From assembly GCF_000971395.1 (NCBI RefSeq), contig NZ_BBME01000012.1, positions 1 through 64,000 of the forward strand: a stretch of DNA of 64,000 bases. The letters are read 5' to 3'. Positions 55,052 through 63,626 of this stretch are shown here, piece by piece (positions within the stretch are counted from its first letter, which is position 1; each line of letters begins with the position of its first letter). The notes under the pieces were generated by a model. That model was not told the DNA's origin, did not search any database, and saw only the letters and a program-made list of their open reading frames with translations. The position numbers were made by a program, and so were the translations under genes. The DNA comes from Demequina iriomotensis (GTDB lineage Bacteria > Actinomycetota > Actinomycetes > Actinomycetales > Demequinaceae).

Positions 55052-55834
55052 TCAGTCCTCGAGCGACGCGAAGTACTCCAGGGCGGTACGCGTCTTGGTC
55101 TGCTGCGGCGCGCCCATGTCGACCCCGTGCCCGGCGAGGAACGCGCGGGTCTCGGTCGCGACGTTGAACGCCTCGATGGGCGCGCACTTGGTCGACAGCT
55201 CGAGGATCTGCGAACCGTCCGGATAGGACCAGAGCTCGGCGACCATCGGGCGGTCGTAGCCGTCGGGTGAGAACGTCAGCTTGAGCGTGGTGACCGGTCC
55301 GAGCACACGGAGCGCGTCCCAGTCGACCCCGCCCGGCGTGTACCGATCGACGAGCGCGCGCTGCGCCCTGGTGAACAGCTTCCTGATGGGCCGATCGCGA
55401 CGGAGCACGCGGTGGACCTGCGTGTCGTCGGCCGGAGCCTTCATGCTCGCCGAGCACACGAATCGGCCCGGCATCGCGTCGATCTCGACGCCGAAGCCGC
55501 GAGCGCCACGCACGTCGTCGTCGAGGTGCGCGGGGTCGACCGGGCGGAGCTTCACCACCACGTCGCCCGGCCGGCGCTGGATGCGCCGTGCCCGCGCCAC
55601 CACGCCGTGCGAGTTGAGGTGCAGGTCGGGGGTGTCGAAGAACGCGACCTGCCTCAGCTCCGCCTGGAGCGGATCCATCCCCAGGCGGTCCATGACGCGC
55701 GAGCGGTCCACGCCCGGCACCGTGGCCTTGAGCTCGACCGAGTCGGTCACGGGCAGCAGCGTGAGCAGCTCGGCCAGCTGCTCGGCTGTGAACGAGGTCG
55801 CGGGTGTGCTCGCGGTCGATGAGGCGCTCATCAT
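55052..55834 (-). CDS. CYTH-like domain protein
   Basis: The 260-residue protein contains SVELKATV near the start of the domain (an ExK variant of the CYTH EXEXK signature), FFDTPDLHLNSHGVVARAR, VVVKLRP, basic VHRVLRRDRPIRKLF and a late LELSTKC. These alternating charged beta strands suggest a CYTH/triphosphate tunnel fold that binds polyphosphate-like substrates; the match is partial, so activity is uncertain. ATG 55834 with GGGAG was chosen; ATG 55885 is an alternative. Converges on xylB. Confidence 0.6.
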   Translation of the reverse strand: MMSASSTASTPATSFTAEQLAELLTLLPVTDSVELKATVPGVDRSRVMDRLGMDPLQAELRQVAFFDTPDLHLNSHGVVARARRIQRRPGDVVVKLRPVDPAHLDDDVRGARGFGVEIDAMPGRFVCSASMKAPADDTQVHRVLRRDRPIRKLFTRAQRALVDRYTPGGVDWDALRVLGPVTTLKLTFSPDGYDRPMVAELWSYPDGSQILELSTKCAPIEAFNVATETRAFLAGHGVDMGAPQQTKTRTALEYFASLED

Positions 55835-55992
55835 CGTGCTCCCGTCGGCCGGCGCCGCCGGTGGCGCCGACACCCTGTCGAGCATACGTGCGAGGCGCCT
55901 CCTACGCCCGGCATCGTCCCTCGACGGGCGCCTGTCGGAGCGCGCGCGTAATGTCCGTATTCAGGGCCCCGGCGGCCCCGGAGGGGCGGACC

Positions 55993-57339
55993 ATGACCAT
56001 CAGCTTCGTGCTCGAGGCCATCGTGGTGCTCGGCTCGATCGTGCTCGGCACGCGCGCCGGAGGGGTAGGCGTCGGCATCTGGGGCGGCGTCGGCACGTTC
56101 GTGCTGGTGTTCGTCTTCGGCGAGGCCCCCGGCGCACCACCGGCGTCGGCGATCGCGATCATCCTGGGGGTGGTCACCGCAGCCGCGCTCATGCAGGCGG
56201 CGGGAGGGATCGACTGGATGGTCGCGATGGCCGCCCGCGTGATCGAGAAGCGCCCGAAGCAGATCACCGTCATCGCCCCGCTCACCGCCTTCCTGTTCTG
56301 CGCGGGCGCCGGCACGGGCAACATCGTCTTCCCGCTGCTGCCCGTGGTCTACGACCTGTCGGTGAAGAACGGGATCCGGCCCGCGCGCCCGCTCACCGTC
56401 ACCGTGGTGCAGTCCGGGATCGCGCTCGCCGCGTCACCCGTGTCCGCAGCGATGGCGGCGATGCTCACCTTCACCGATGTCGCGCCCTACAACTTGGGGC
56501 TCGCGCAGATCCTCGCGATCACGTTCCCCGCGTGCGTCATCGGCATCGTGGTGACCTCGCTCGTGGTCAACCGCATGTGGAAGGACATGGACGACGATCC
56601 GGAGATCCAGGCGCGCATCGAGGCGGGCGCGGTCGCCGCGCTGCGCCACGATGCCGGCGGCAGCTCGACGGCGCACCTCACCTACACCTCGCGCGGGCGC
56701 AATGCTGCGATCACCTTCCTGCTCGGCGTCCTGGCGATCGTGATGTTCGGCATCTTCGAGGGCCTGCGGCCCACGTACACGGTCGACGGCGAGAGCGTGC
56801 GCGTCGACATGACCACCACGATCGTGCTCGTCATGCTCGTGGTGAGCGCGGTCATCATCTTCGTGGGGAGGCCCAAGGTGGGCTCGGTACCCGACCAGTC
56901 GGTGTTCAAGGCGGGCATGGTCGCGGCGATCGCCCTGTTCGGGATCGCATGGCTGACCGCGACCTTCATCCAGGCGCACGAGGAGTACATCGTGTCGACC
57001 GTCGGCGAGTGGGTCACCGATGTGAGGTTCATCTTCGCCCTCGCGGTGTTCCTGGTCGCGGCGATGACCACCAGCCAGTCGACCGCCACCAACACCATCG
57101 TGCCCATCGGGCTTGCGGCCGGGCTGCCCGTCGGTACGGTCGCCGGCATGTGGGCGGGCGGCCTCGGCGGCGTGTACACGCTCCCGGCGAACGGCCCGCA
57201 GATCGCGGCCGCCAACTTCGACGAGACCGGGTCGACCAAGCTGGGCACCAAGCTGCTCGACCACAGCTTCTTCGTGCCGATGGCGATCCTCTCGGTCACT
57301 ACGATCATCGCCGGAGCCGTGATCGGCGCGTTCTTCTAG
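55993..57339 (+). CDS. Dcu-family C4-dicarboxylate transporter
   Basis: The 448-residue protein has about ten to twelve membrane segments and Dcu features: GIDWMVAMAARVIEKRPKQITVIAPL, GAGTGNIVFPLLPVVYDLSVKNGIRPARPLTV, SPVSAAMAAM and TSQSTATNTIVPIGLAAGLPVG. DcuA/DcuB carriers exchange fumarate, succinate, malate or aspartate, usually under oxygen limitation. ATG at 55993 with GGAGGGG. It is followed after 26 bp by an M20 peptidase. Confidence 0.85.
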   Translation: MTISFVLEAIVVLGSIVLGTRAGGVGVGIWGGVGTFVLVFVFGEAPGAPPASAIAIILGVVTAAALMQAAGGIDWMVAMAARVIEKRPKQITVIAPLTAFLFCAGAGTGNIVFPLLPVVYDLSVKNGIRPARPLTVTVVQSGIALAASPVSAAMAAMLTFTDVAPYNLGLAQILAITFPACVIGIVVTSLVVNRMWKDMDDDPEIQARIEAGAVAALRHDAGGSSTAHLTYTSRGRNAAITFLLGVLAIVMFGIFEGLRPTYTVDGESVRVDMTTTIVLVMLVVSAVIIFVGRPKVGSVPDQSVFKAGMVAAIALFGIAWLTATFIQAHEEYIVSTVGEWVTDVRFIFALAVFLVAAMTTSQSTATNTIVPIGLAAGLPVGTVAGMWAGGLGGVYTLPANGPQIAAANFDETGSTKLGTKLLDHSFFVPMAILSVTTIIAGAVIGAFF

Positions 57340-57365
57340 TCCCCCCTCCCGAAAGGCGATTGCTC

Positions 57366-58709
57366 ATGCCCGCAGCTGAGATGCAGGACAAGGTCAGGGC
57401 GCTCATGCCCGGCGTCATCGAGGATCTCAAGGAGCTCATCTCGATCCCGTCGATCGCGTTCCCCGGCTACCCCGAGGAGCCGGTGCACGCGATGGCGCAG
57501 CGCACGCTCGAGCTGGTCAAGGAGGCCGGCTTCGCGGACGCGCGGCTCATGGAGGTGCCGTGGGGCTACCCGCCCATCTACGGCGAGATCGCCGGCCCGC
57601 CCGGGTCCCCGGTGGTGGTGCTCTACGCGCATTACGACGTGCAGCCGGCCGCGATGACGCAGGGCTGGACCACCGAGCCCTTCACGCCCACGGTCAAGGA
57701 CGACGGCCGCATCTACGGCCGCGGCGCCGCCGACGACAAGTCCGGCATCGCGACCCACCTGGGCACCCTGCGCGCGTTCGACGGGAAGCCGCCCGTCACT
57801 CTGCGGCTCATCCTCGAGGGCATGGAGGAGACGGAGAGCAACCTCGAGGAGTTCGTCGAGGCCCACCCCGACCTGTTCCAGTGCGACCTGTTCGTCGTGT
57901 GCGACATGGGCAACCTGGTCGCCGGGGAGCCCGTGCTCACCACCGCGCTGCGCGGCGACGTCTCCTGCACCGTCACGGTGCGCACCCTCGACCACCCGCT
58001 CCACTCGGGCGTGTTCGGCGGCGCCGCACCTGACGCGATGATGGCGCTCGCGCGCCTGCTCTCGTCGCTGGTCGACGATGCGGGCGAGGTGGCGGTCGAG
58101 GGCGTGTCCACGGGCACGTGGGAGGGTGCGGTGCAGAGCGAGGAGAGCTTCCGCGACGGCGCTCCCCTGCTCGACGGGGTCGCGCTCATCGGCACCGGCT
58201 CGATCTCGGACCGGCTCTGGGCCAAGCCGTCGATCAACGCGATCGGCGTCGACATCACCTCGATCAAGGACTCCTCGAACGTCATCCACCCGGCCGCGAG
58301 CGCGAAGATCTCCATGCGCATCGTCCCCGGCTCGAACCCCGAGGCCGAGCTCGACGCGCTGGTCGCGCACCTCGAGACCCACGCGCCGTGGGGCGCGCAG
58401 GTCGAGGTGAAGCGCGTCAAGGCGGCGCCGGCCTTCCTGGTTCCCGGCGGCGGGCCCGCGGAGGCGGCCGCGCGCGAGGCGCTCGCGGAGGCCTTCGGCA
58501 TGGAGGTCAGCGAGGTCGGCTCCGGCGGCTCGATCCCGCTGCTCCAGACCCTGCACGAGGCCTGCCCGGCCGCGGAGTTCGCGCTCTGGGGTCCCGAGGA
58601 CATGGAGAAGTCGCGCATCCATGCCTCGGACGAGTCGGTGGACCCTGCGGAGATCGAGCGCATGGTGGTGGCGCAGGCGCTGCTGCTGGAGAAGCTCGCG
58701 GCGCGCTGA
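57366..58709 (+). CDS. M20-family dipeptidase/metallopeptidase
   Basis: The 447-residue enzyme has the M20 metal sites: VVLYAHYDVQP (His and catalytic Asp), YGRGAADDKSG (bridging Asp), EGMEETES (catalytic and metal Glu), DMGN (metal Asp) and a late RIHASDESV (His). It resembles cytosolic dipeptidases (CNDP/PepV-like). ATG at 57366 with AAAGG. The link to the Dcu carrier 26 bp upstream suggests combined dicarboxylate/peptide use, for example of aspartyl peptides; that is inference. Confidence 0.87.
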   Translation: MPAAEMQDKVRALMPGVIEDLKELISIPSIAFPGYPEEPVHAMAQRTLELVKEAGFADARLMEVPWGYPPIYGEIAGPPGSPVVVLYAHYDVQPAAMTQGWTTEPFTPTVKDDGRIYGRGAADDKSGIATHLGTLRAFDGKPPVTLRLILEGMEETESNLEEFVEAHPDLFQCDLFVVCDMGNLVAGEPVLTTALRGDVSCTVTVRTLDHPLHSGVFGGAAPDAMMALARLLSSLVDDAGEVAVEGVSTGTWEGAVQSEESFRDGAPLLDGVALIGTGSISDRLWAKPSINAIGVDITSIKDSSNVIHPAASAKISMRIVPGSNPEAELDALVAHLETHAPWGAQVEVKRVKAAPAFLVPGGGPAEAAAREALAEAFGMEVSEVGSGGSIPLLQTLHEACPAAEFALWGPEDMEKSRIHASDESVDPAEIERMVVAQALLLEKLAAR

Positions 58710-58755
58710 CCCCTCCCCCGCGCGCCCTCGCTGACACTGCCAACGGAGTTGACGG

Positions 58756-58803
58756 CGACACGCCGCGTCGGGAGCCGATATCGCCTCCCGACGCGGCGTG
58801 TCG
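58756..58803. terminator. bidirectional terminator between the M20 and copper ATPase genes
   Basis: CGACACGCCGCGTCGGGAG (58756-58774) and CTCCCGACGCGGCGTGTCG (58785-58803) are perfect 19-bp arms around a 10-nt loop with a GATATC core. Outer sequences CAACGGA and TCCGTTG extend the dyad to about 58741-58819. Confidence 0.75.
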
Positions 58804-58831
58804 CGGCGAGATCCGTTGCCACTGTCCGGGG

Positions 58832-60943
58832 TCAGTCCTCCTCCGGCCGGAGGTTCACCCGCCTCAGCAGCTGGGCGTTGAGCGCGACGACGATGGTCGA
58901 CAGGCTCATCGCGATCGCCGCGACCGCGGGCGGCATGATGAGGCCCGCCCACTGGAACGCGCCCGCCGCCACCGGGATCGCGATCGCGTTGTAGCCCGTC
59001 GCCCAGACGAGGTTCTGGCGCATCTTGCGGTAGCTCGCGCGGGACAGCTCGATCACGCCGACGACGCCGCGCGGGTCCGAGCTCGCGAGGACCACGCCCG
59101 CCGCCTCCATCGCGACGTCGGTGCCTGCACCGATCGCGAGACCGACGTCCGCGCGGGCGAGGGCGGGAGCGTCGTTGACCCCGTCGCCGACCATCGCGAC
59201 CTTCGCCCCCCGCGACTGGAGGTCGGCGACCGCCTTGTCCTTGTCGTCGGGGAGGACCTCGGCGAAGACGTCATCGATGCCGAGCTCGCTCGCCACCGCA
59301 TCGGCGACGGCCTGCGAGTCGCCCGTGATGAGCGCGACGCCGATGCCGCGGGCATGGAGCGCATCGACCACCTGGCGCGACTCCTCGCGCACCGGATCGG
59401 CGGTGGTGAACGCACCGGCCACCTCGCCGTCGACCACCACGTGCAGGACGGCGCCGCCCTTATCGCGCCACCCGGCCGCCGCATCGTCCAGCCGTGCCGG
59501 CGCCTCGACGCCGATCTCCTGGAGGAGCGCGGGGCCGCCGACGGCGACGTCCTTGCCGTCGATGCGCGCGCGGACGCCCTTGCCGGGGACCGTGTCGATC
59601 CGGTCGGCGCTCGGGACGTCGAGGCCGCGGTCCGCCGCGGCCGCGACCACGGCACGCCCGATGGGGTGCTCCGAGTCGGACTCGGCGGCGGCGGCGAGGA
59701 CCAGCATGCGGTCCTCGTCCCAGCCGTCGACCGCGACGGCCTCGGTCAGCCGGTGCTCGCCGCGGGTCAGGGTGCCCGTCTTGTCGAAGAGCACCGTGTC
59801 GACGGTACGCATCGCCTCGAGAGCCGCCGTGTCCTTGACGAGGATGCCGTGCTTCGCCGACGTCGAGGTCGCGATCGCGATGACCAGCGGGATCGCGAGG
59901 CCCAGCGCATGCGGGCACGCGATCACCAGCACCGACACCGCGGCGCTGAGCCCCTGCGCGGGATCGCCGAGCGCCAAGTGGACCGCGAACGTGAGCGCGG
60001 CCGCCGCGAGCGCGATCCAGAACAGCCACGCCGCCGCCCTGTCCGCGAGCCTGCGGGTGCCCGAGCGGCTGTCCTGCGCGTCCTGGACCATGCGCTGGAT
60101 GCCCGCGAGCGCGGTGTCGTCGCCGGTCGCCGTGATCTCGACGCGGAGCGAGCCGTCGGTGGCGACCGTGCCGGCCACCACGCGGTCGCCCTGCTTCTTC
60201 GGCACCGGCGCGGACTCGCCCGTGATCATCGACTCGTCGAGGCTCGCCTCGCCCTTGACGATGCTGCCGTCCGCGGGGATGCGACCGCCGGGGCGGACCA
60301 CCACGGTGTCGCCCGTCTCGAGGTCGCCGATGCACACGTGCTCCGTCCCGCCGCCCTCGGGGACGCGCTCCGCATCGTCCGGCAGGAGCTCGGCGAGCGC
60401 GGCGAGGGCGCCCCTCGCCTGCCCGACCGCCTTCATCTCCTGCCAGTGCCCGAGCAGCATCACCACGATCAGCGCGGCGAGCTCCCACCAGAAGCTGAGA
60501 TCGCCGATGCCGAGCGTGGCCGCTGCGGAGGCGAGGAACGCGACCGTGATCGCGAGGCTGATGAGCGTCATCATGCCGGGCTTGCGCGCGGTGATCTCAT
60601 CGCGCCAGGCCATGCTGAGGAAGGGCCAGCCGCCCCACACGTAGATCACGGTGCCGAGCACCGGCGGGATCCATGCGCTGCCGGGGAGGTCGTAGCCCAG
60701 CCAGCCCTCGACCATCTCCGACGTCGCGATCACCGGGACCGCGAGGAGGAGGTTCCACCAGAAGAGCCGCTTGAAGAGCATCGCGTGGCCGCTGTGGTCG
60801 GTGCCGTGGTGGGCGTGGGCGGTTCCGTGGCCGCTGTGGCCGCTGTGGTCGGTGCCGTGGTAGGCGTGGGCGGCGTGGTGCTGGGTCTGGTCGTCGTGGG
60901 GCGCGTGCTCGTCGTGAGCGACCGTCGCGTGATCGTGCGGCAT
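58832..60943 (-). CDS. copB: CopB-type copper-exporting P-type ATPase
   Basis: The 703-residue P1B ATPase has a His-rich cytoplasmic N-terminus (about 1-53) with HGTDHSGH repeated, then membrane segments, the actuator TGES (241-244), the transport motif CPH (343-345), the phosphorylation site DKTGT with Asp387 and [13 protein letters not shown] with a His-rich tail is the CopB (P1B-3) subgroup, which exports Cu(II)/Cu(I) or silver. ATG at 60943 with AGGAGG. A MerR-type promoter lies directly upstream (60977-61007). Confidence 0.9.
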   Translation of the reverse strand: MPHDHATVAHDEHAPHDDQTQHHAAHAYHGTDHSGHSGHGTAHAHHGTDHSGHAMLFKRLFWWNLLLAVPVIATSEMVEGWLGYDLPGSAWIPPVLGTVIYVWGGWPFLSMAWRDEITARKPGMMTLISLAITVAFLASAAATLGIGDLSFWWELAALIVVMLLGHWQEMKAVGQARGALAALAELLPDDAERVPEGGGTEHVCIGDLETGDTVVVRPGGRIPADGSIVKGEASLDESMITGESAPVPKKQGDRVVAGTVATDGSLRVEITATGDDTALAGIQRMVQDAQDSRSGTRRLADRAAAWLFWIALAAAALTFAVHLALGDPAQGLSAAVSVLVIACPHALGLAIPLVIAIATSTSAKHGILVKDTAALEAMRTVDTVLFDKTGTLTRGEHRLTEAVAVDGWDEDRMLVLAAAAESDSEHPIGRAVVAAAADRGLDVPSADRIDTVPGKGVRARIDGKDVAVGGPALLQEIGVEAPARLDDAAAGWRDKGGAVLHVVVDGEVAGAFTTADPVREESRQVVDALHARGIGVALITGDSQAVADAVASELGIDDVFAEVLPDDKDKAVADLQSRGAKVAMVGDGVNDAPALARADVGLAIGAGTDVAMEAAGVVLASSDPRGVVGVIELSRASYRKMRQNLVWATGYNAIAIPVAAGAFQWAGLIMPPAVAAIAMSLSTIVVALNAQLLRRVNLRPEED

Positions 60944-60976
60944 GGGGACCTCCTCAGGAGTGCCAACACCTCAGGA

Positions 60977-61007
60977 CGGTAATCCTTCCATTCGACTGGA
61001 AGGTCAA
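60977..61007 (-). promoter_or_regulatory. MerR/CueR-type promoter of copB
   Basis: On the minus strand TTGACC (61002-61007) and TTACCG (60977-60982) are 19 bp apart, the long spacer typical of MerR-activated promoters. The spacer contains the perfect dyad CCTTCCA-N6-TGGAAGG (60984-61003). No CueR-like gene is in the window. Confidence 0.7.
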
Positions 61008-61107
61008 GGCCGCGGTGCAGCGCGTTCGACGGCATCTGGCGCGCGAAGCCGCGCGCCGAGCGCACCATGCCCACGAGGCGATGTCCACAGGCCTCGATGG
61101 AGGCCGT

Positions 61108-61116
61108 TTATCCACA
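61108..61116 (+). other. single DnaA-box-like 9-mer
   Basis: TTATCCACA matches the DnaA box consensus. It stands alone in the 229 bp between copB and the HNH gene, so it is not an origin; it may be chance or a titration site. Confidence 0.35.
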
Positions 61117-61172
61117 TCTACCAGGAGGGATGACGGGCGCGCACTGTCAGACCCACGTGGTGGAATGAATCC

Positions 61173-62690
61173 ATGGACGCCTCGTACCTGTTCGATGCCG
61201 ATCCCGACGGCGCCGCCACCGGGTTCGACGCGTTCGGTCGCGCGTGCCTGGAGGCGAGGGCGTCGGTGGGGACGATGCGCCGGTTGGCCGCTGCGGACGG
61301 GGTACCGGATGCGGTGGAGCGCCTGCGCGACACTGCGCGGCTGGCCCGCGAGGTCGACATGGTGCTCGCCCGCACCGCCCGCGAGATCGAGACCAGGTCG
61401 GACGTCGCGGGCGGCGGGCTCGCCAAGCATCACGGCCATCGCAGCGCGGCGGACCTCGTCGCCGCGACGATGGGCACCACGCGGGCGGAGGCGTTCCGGC
61501 TGCTCGAGGTCGGGCATGCGCTGGAAGAGCTCGACGGTGGTGGGCAGTCGCTTGACCCGCCGGCGGACGATCCACGCGGGGAGGATCCCGCCGACGACCC
61601 CGACGATCCCGCACCGAGCGAGGCCCCGGAGGCCAGCCCGCCGCCGCCTCGCCAGCCCACGCCGGCGCCCCGGTACCCGGCGGTCGCCACGGCGCTTGAC
61701 CGGGGCGAGATCTCGGCCGACTGCGGCGCCCAGATCATCACCATGCTCGACTCGCTCTCCCCCGACGTGGCCGCAGAGTCCATGCATGACGCCGCGTCGC
61801 GACTGGTGGAGCGCGCCAAGGGATTGGATGCGTCCCGCTTCGCCAAGATCGTCTCGCGCTTCAAGGCAGCCCTCGACGTGGAGCAGCACGAACGCTCGCA
61901 AGCCCAGATGCGTCGCCAGCGGGCGCTGCGGATGTGGGAGAACCGTGCGGGGATGCTCGTCCTTCAGGGTGAGCTCGACCCCGAGACCGCGGCACCCCTC
62001 AGGGCCGCGCTGGACAAGCTCGTCGGGGACGCGATGCGCGCGAGCCGCGACGTACCCGGCCTGGACCAGCGCACCACCGACCAGATGCGCGCCGACGCGC
62101 TCGCCGATCTAGCCCGGCACGCCCTGGGCTGCGAGACCACCACCGCGTTGTTCGGTACCACCACCGTCGTCGTCCGCGCCACCGCCACCGACCTGGAGCA
62201 GGGCACGGGACTGGGTGAGGTCGACGGCTGCAGCCAGCCCCTCGGCATGACCACCACGCACCGCATGATCACGAGCGCGATCCTCACCCCCGCCCTCATC
62301 GGCGACAAGGGCCAGGCGTTGAAGCTCGGACGGAGGATCTACCCGTTCTCCCCCGCCCAGCGCATCGCCCTCGGCGAACGCGACGGCGGCTGCGCGAGAT
62401 GCGGAGCCCCGCCGGCGTGGGCCGAGGCCCACCACGTCGTGTTCTGGGGCAAAGGCGGCCGCACCGACCTGTCGAACGGCGCGCTGCTCTGCTCCCATTG
62501 CCATCACGTCATACACGATCAAGGCTGGCAGATCCGCGCCACCGACACCGAGATCTGGTTCATACCCCCAGCATCGGTGGATCCCGAACGGACACCCTGG
62601 CAAGGCGGACGAGCGCGCTTCGGCGCCCCCCGACCCTGGAACGACGTCGCCACCGGGCCCGAGGACGCCTGCCCGCCCACGCCCACGTAG
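61173..62690 (+). CDS. DUF222/HNH endonuclease-domain protein (13E12 family)
   Basis: The 505-residue protein has the N-terminal DUF222 helical region (RACLEARASVGTMRRLAAADGVPDAVERL...), an acidic Pro/Asp-rich linker (about 120-165) and a C-terminal HNH domain with CARCGAPPAWAEAHHVVFWGKGGRTDLSNGALLCSHCHHVIH, where two CxxC pairs and HH/N/H residues are intact. Such genes are common and multicopy in actinobacteria and are often linked to mobile DNA; function is unsettled. ATG at 61173, ribosome site weak. Followed by a strong hairpin. Confidence 0.85.
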   Translation: MDASYLFDADPDGAATGFDAFGRACLEARASVGTMRRLAAADGVPDAVERLRDTARLAREVDMVLARTAREIETRSDVAGGGLAKHHGHRSAADLVAATMGTTRAEAFRLLEVGHALEELDGGGQSLDPPADDPRGEDPADDPDDPAPSEAPEASPPPPRQPTPAPRYPAVATALDRGEISADCGAQIITMLDSLSPDVAAESMHDAASRLVERAKGLDASRFAKIVSRFKAALDVEQHERSQAQMRRQRALRMWENRAGMLVLQGELDPETAAPLRAALDKLVGDAMRASRDVPGLDQRTTDQMRADALADLARHALGCETTTALFGTTTVVVRATATDLEQGTGLGEVDGCSQPLGMTTTHRMITSAILTPALIGDKGQALKLGRRIYPFSPAQRIALGERDGGCARCGAPPAWAEAHHVVFWGKGGRTDLSNGALLCSHCHHVIHDQGWQIRATDTEIWFIPPASVDPERTPWQGGRARFGAPRPWNDVATGPEDACPPTPT

Positions 62691-62702
62691 CTCGCCCGCC
62701 CC

Positions 62703-62730
62703 GCGGCGCCTCCCCGAATGGAGGCGCCGC
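62703..62730 (+). terminator. terminator after the HNH gene
   Basis: GCGGCGCCTCC (62703-62713) and GGAGGCGCCGC (62720-62730), perfect 11-bp arms around CCGAAT, 12 bp past the stop. Confidence 0.75.
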
Positions 62731-62788
62731 GCAGCCATGTCCCGGCACCCGCAACGCACGCCCATGTGCCGGGCATGTGCGAGGACAC

Positions 62789-62860
62789 GTGTGGCCGTGT
62801 GGCCGTGTGGCCGTGTGGCCGTGTGGCCGTGTGGCCGTGTGGCCGTGTGGCCGTGTGGCA
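62789..62860. repeat. 8-bp microsatellite, eight perfect copies plus one imperfect
   Basis: GTGTGGCC is repeated eight times from 62789 to 62852, then GTGTGGCA. It lies between convergent genes. The unit length is not a multiple of three, and the long ORFs crossing it read VAVWPCGR in every frame, which shows they are artefacts of the repeat. Slippage-prone. Confidence 0.9.
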
Positions 62861-62951
62861 GGACGACCGTCTGGCCCTGGGGCCGCGGAGCTGCGGAGCC
62901 GTCAAGACGTGTGCCCGGAGTGCACGAGGGCCCTCGTGCCAGCCGAGAGCC

Positions 62952-63611
62952 TCAGGGCATCTCGGGGAGCACGAAGCTCCAGCCCTCGGCGAGCCGCTCG
63001 GCGACCACCTCGATGACGGCGTCGACCGTCCCGGATCGGTTGCCGCCGCCATCGTGCAGCAGCACCAGCTCGCCCGGGACCATCGCGAGCCTCAGCCGCG
63101 AGGCGAGCACCGCGGGGTCCTGCTCGACCCAGTCCTCGATCGTGTTGACCACGTCGAGAGGCTGCATCCCCAGCCGCACCGCGACGGGCGCGGTGACGCC
63201 CCACGCGCCGTTCGGGGCGCGCCAGTAGGGCACCGGCACCTCGTCGCCCACCACGGACTCGATGATCGCGAGGTTCCGCAGCATGTCGTCCCGCACGTCG
63301 AGCGCGTTCCACTCCCCCATCGACTCGTACGACGTCGAGTGGTTGCACAGCACGTGACCGTCGGCAACGATGCGCCGCAGCACGTCCGCGCCCGACGGGA
63401 TCGGGGTGCCGTCGCCGCCGACGTCGGTCGGCTTCTCGATCTGCGACCCGACCACCGCGAACACCGCGCGAATCCCCCGCGACTTGAGGAAGTCGAGCAG
63501 GCGCATCGTGTCGAGGCCGTTGGGGCCGTCGTCGAAGGTGAGCGCGCAGGCGGGGCCGGAGAGCGCGAGACCCCCGCTCGCGACGCGGCGAACGGGGGTC
63601 TCGCTGAGCAT
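62952..63611 (-). CDS. polysaccharide deacetylase (NodB homology) protein with altered metal site
   Basis: The 219-residue protein has the NodB motif 1 TFDDGPN (Asp27, Asp28) and a late LLHDGGGNRS typical of carbohydrate esterase family 4. Motif 2, usually HSxxH, reads HSTSY at 91-95, so the second metal His is Tyr. No signal peptide is visible, so it may be cytoplasmic or the start may be further upstream. Deacetylation of peptidoglycan or chitin-like substrates is the family role; activity here is uncertain. Confidence 0.75.
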   Translation of the reverse strand: MLSETPVRRVASGGLALSGPACALTFDDGPNGLDTMRLLDFLKSRGIRAVFAVVGSQIEKPTDVGGDGTPIPSGADVLRRIVADGHVLCNHSTSYESMGEWNALDVRDDMLRNLAIIESVVGDEVPVPYWRAPNGAWGVTAPVAVRLGMQPLDVVNTIEDWVEQDPAVLASRLRLAMVPGELVLLHDGGGNRSGTVDAVIEVVAERLAEGWSFVLPEMP

Positions 63612-63626
63612 CCTCGGGTTCCCGCC

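Noticed and set aside
61108-61116. Replication origin at the TTATCCACA box
   Set aside because: A single box without an AT-rich region, dnaA or dnaN nearby is not sufficient.
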